Below, in pieces: positions 6,938 through 7,333 of a stretch of DNA of 7,333 nt. How positions within the stretch are numbered: position 1 is the stretch's first letter; each line of letters starts with the position of its first letter. The stretch covers positions 1-7,333 of the forward strand of contig JAIFMH010000316.1 in assembly GCA_020048595.1 (NCBI GenBank), given 5' to 3'. The stretch is from Bacteroidota bacterium (GTDB lineage Bacteria; Bacteroidota; Bacteroidia; Bacteroidales; UBA4417). A model generated the notes under the pieces. That model did not search any database. It was not told where the DNA came from and worked only from the letters and a program-made list of their open reading frames with translations. Both the position numbers and the translations under genes were made by a program.

Positions 6938-7076
6938 GACAGGGCGAGGAGCGACTTGGTGACAGGGCGAGGTGCGATATGCTGACGGGGAGAGGGGCGA
7001 CAGCGCGACAAGGTGACAGGGCGACAGGGCGACAAGGCGAGGGGTGATATGGTGACACAGCGAAGGATGGCAGGGT
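6938..7076. repeat. G-rich tandem repeat: six 23-24 bp units built from 7-8 bp subunits
   Basis: The basic subunit is GACAGGGC or a variant (GACAAGGC, GAGGNGC, GATATGGT), 7 or 8 bp long. They group in threes into larger units starting at 6938, 6961, 6984, 7007, 7031 and 7054, each 23 bp except the fourth, which is 24. The + strand is strongly purine-rich. Translations in other frames give low-complexity Ser-Pro-Cys-Arg strings, which I treat as repeat artefacts. It resembles a non-coding minisatellite; a structural role in the 3' end of the LuxE-like transcript is possible but unproven. Confidence 0.7.
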
Positions 7077-7082
7077 GGAAGG

Positions 7083-7116
7083 AGATTAGCAAATCTACCT
7101 GACCGGGCTTTTTTTT
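7083..7116 (+). terminator. Weak candidate terminator after the LuxE-like gene
   Basis: A 5-bp stem (AGATT at 7083-7087 with AATCT at 7092-7096) is followed, after 12 nt, by eight T residues at 7109-7116. The stem is short, AT-rich and not adjacent to the T-run, so this is not a classical intrinsic terminator; only the position, downstream of the gene and repeat, supports it. Confidence 0.22.
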
Positions 7117-7209
7117 CAGTAATTTAGTTGTTTTGTTTTATAGTAAGTTAAGTTTCTCAGTGGCTTCAGACAAATCCAATCTTTTTCTATATATTTATCA
7201 GGCTTATAG

Positions 7210-7239
7210 TTAGCTCTATAGCATGGATTTGTATATTTG
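7210..7239 (+). promoter_or_regulatory. Candidate promoter for the gene leaving the right edge
   Basis: TATATTTG at 7232-7239 exactly fits the Bacteroidota -7 box TAnnTTTG. TTAG at 7210-7213, 18 bp upstream, is a partial match to the -33 box TTTG. Transcription would start near 7245, about 25 nt before the ATG at 7271. Confidence 0.45.
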
Positions 7240-7270
7240 CTGTAGCATAGGCTGAATTGAATAATCTGAA

Positions 7271-7333
7271 ATGAGATTTCTCCTTCGAAGTACTTGTATT
7301 TACAAAGCTTACAGGATTATTCTTTTGCTGCTG
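7271..7333 (+). CDS. Start of a probable exported or membrane protein (partial)
   Basis: Twenty-one codons run open from ATG 7271 to the window edge. The peptide begins MRFLLRSTCIYKAYR and continues into Ile-Ile-Leu-Leu-Leu-Leu, a basic n-region followed by a hydrophobic core, as in a signal peptide or membrane anchor. A promoter-like box lies 31 bp upstream. The family cannot be told from so little sequence, and a chance frame of this length is possible. Confidence 0.45.
   Translation, partial: MRFLLRSTCIYKAYRIILLLL

Noticed and set aside
6987..7044. Possible G-quadruplex in the G-rich repeat
   Set aside because: Runs of three or four G are separated by loops of 11 to 21 nt, outside the usual quadruplex pattern.
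6789..7092. Two minus-strand open frames of 73 and 89 codons over the repeat tract
   Set aside because: They consist largely of Ser-Pro-Cys-Arg-Pro-Val strings produced by the 7-8 bp repeat and overlap the 3' end of the LuxE-like gene.

Overview
This window looks like a chromosomal segment of a Bacteroidota bacterium, probably in or near the Bacteroidales. The signs are promoter-like boxes of the Bacteroidota form TAnnTTTG, weak or absent Shine-Dalgarno sequences, signal peptides ending in an Ala-Gln type junction, a lipoprotein with a Bacteroidota surface-export-like signature, and protein families typical of that phylum. No phage, IS, CRISPR, rRNA or tRNA is visible.

Layout. (1) 1-608, minus: N-terminal two fifths or so of an acyl-CoA dehydrogenase, cut by the window edge, preceded by a promoter-like box and two different perfect 16-bp palindromes. 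(2) 609-1089: a gene-poor divergent spacer. (3) 1090-4497, plus: two tandem TldD/PmbA-family genes. The first carries a signal peptide, the HExxxH motif and the conserved C-terminal Cys. The second is a paralogue that has lost the metal ligands and has an odd start. (4) 4558-5869, minus: a membrane-anchored DUF218 (YdcF/SanA-like) protein and, upstream of it, a small lipoprotein. (5) 5910-6899, plus: a LuxE-like acyl-protein synthetase/acyltransferase of the ANL superfamily. (6) 6900-7333: a G-rich degenerate tandem repeat starting right after the LuxE-like stop, a T-run, then a promoter-like box and the first 21 codons of a probable exported protein leaving the window.

How the genes may work together. 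The tandem TldD-like pair resembles the E. coli TldD/TldE arrangement of one metal-binding and one metal-free subunit, but here at least the catalytic partner appears to be exported. This is the most interesting system in the window; its substrate cannot be read from the sequence. The DUF218 protein and the lipoprotein share a strand and may be co-transcribed, but no joint function is evident. The acyl-CoA dehydrogenase and the LuxE-like protein both handle acyl groups, but they are about 5 kb apart on opposite strands, so no pathway link is claimed.
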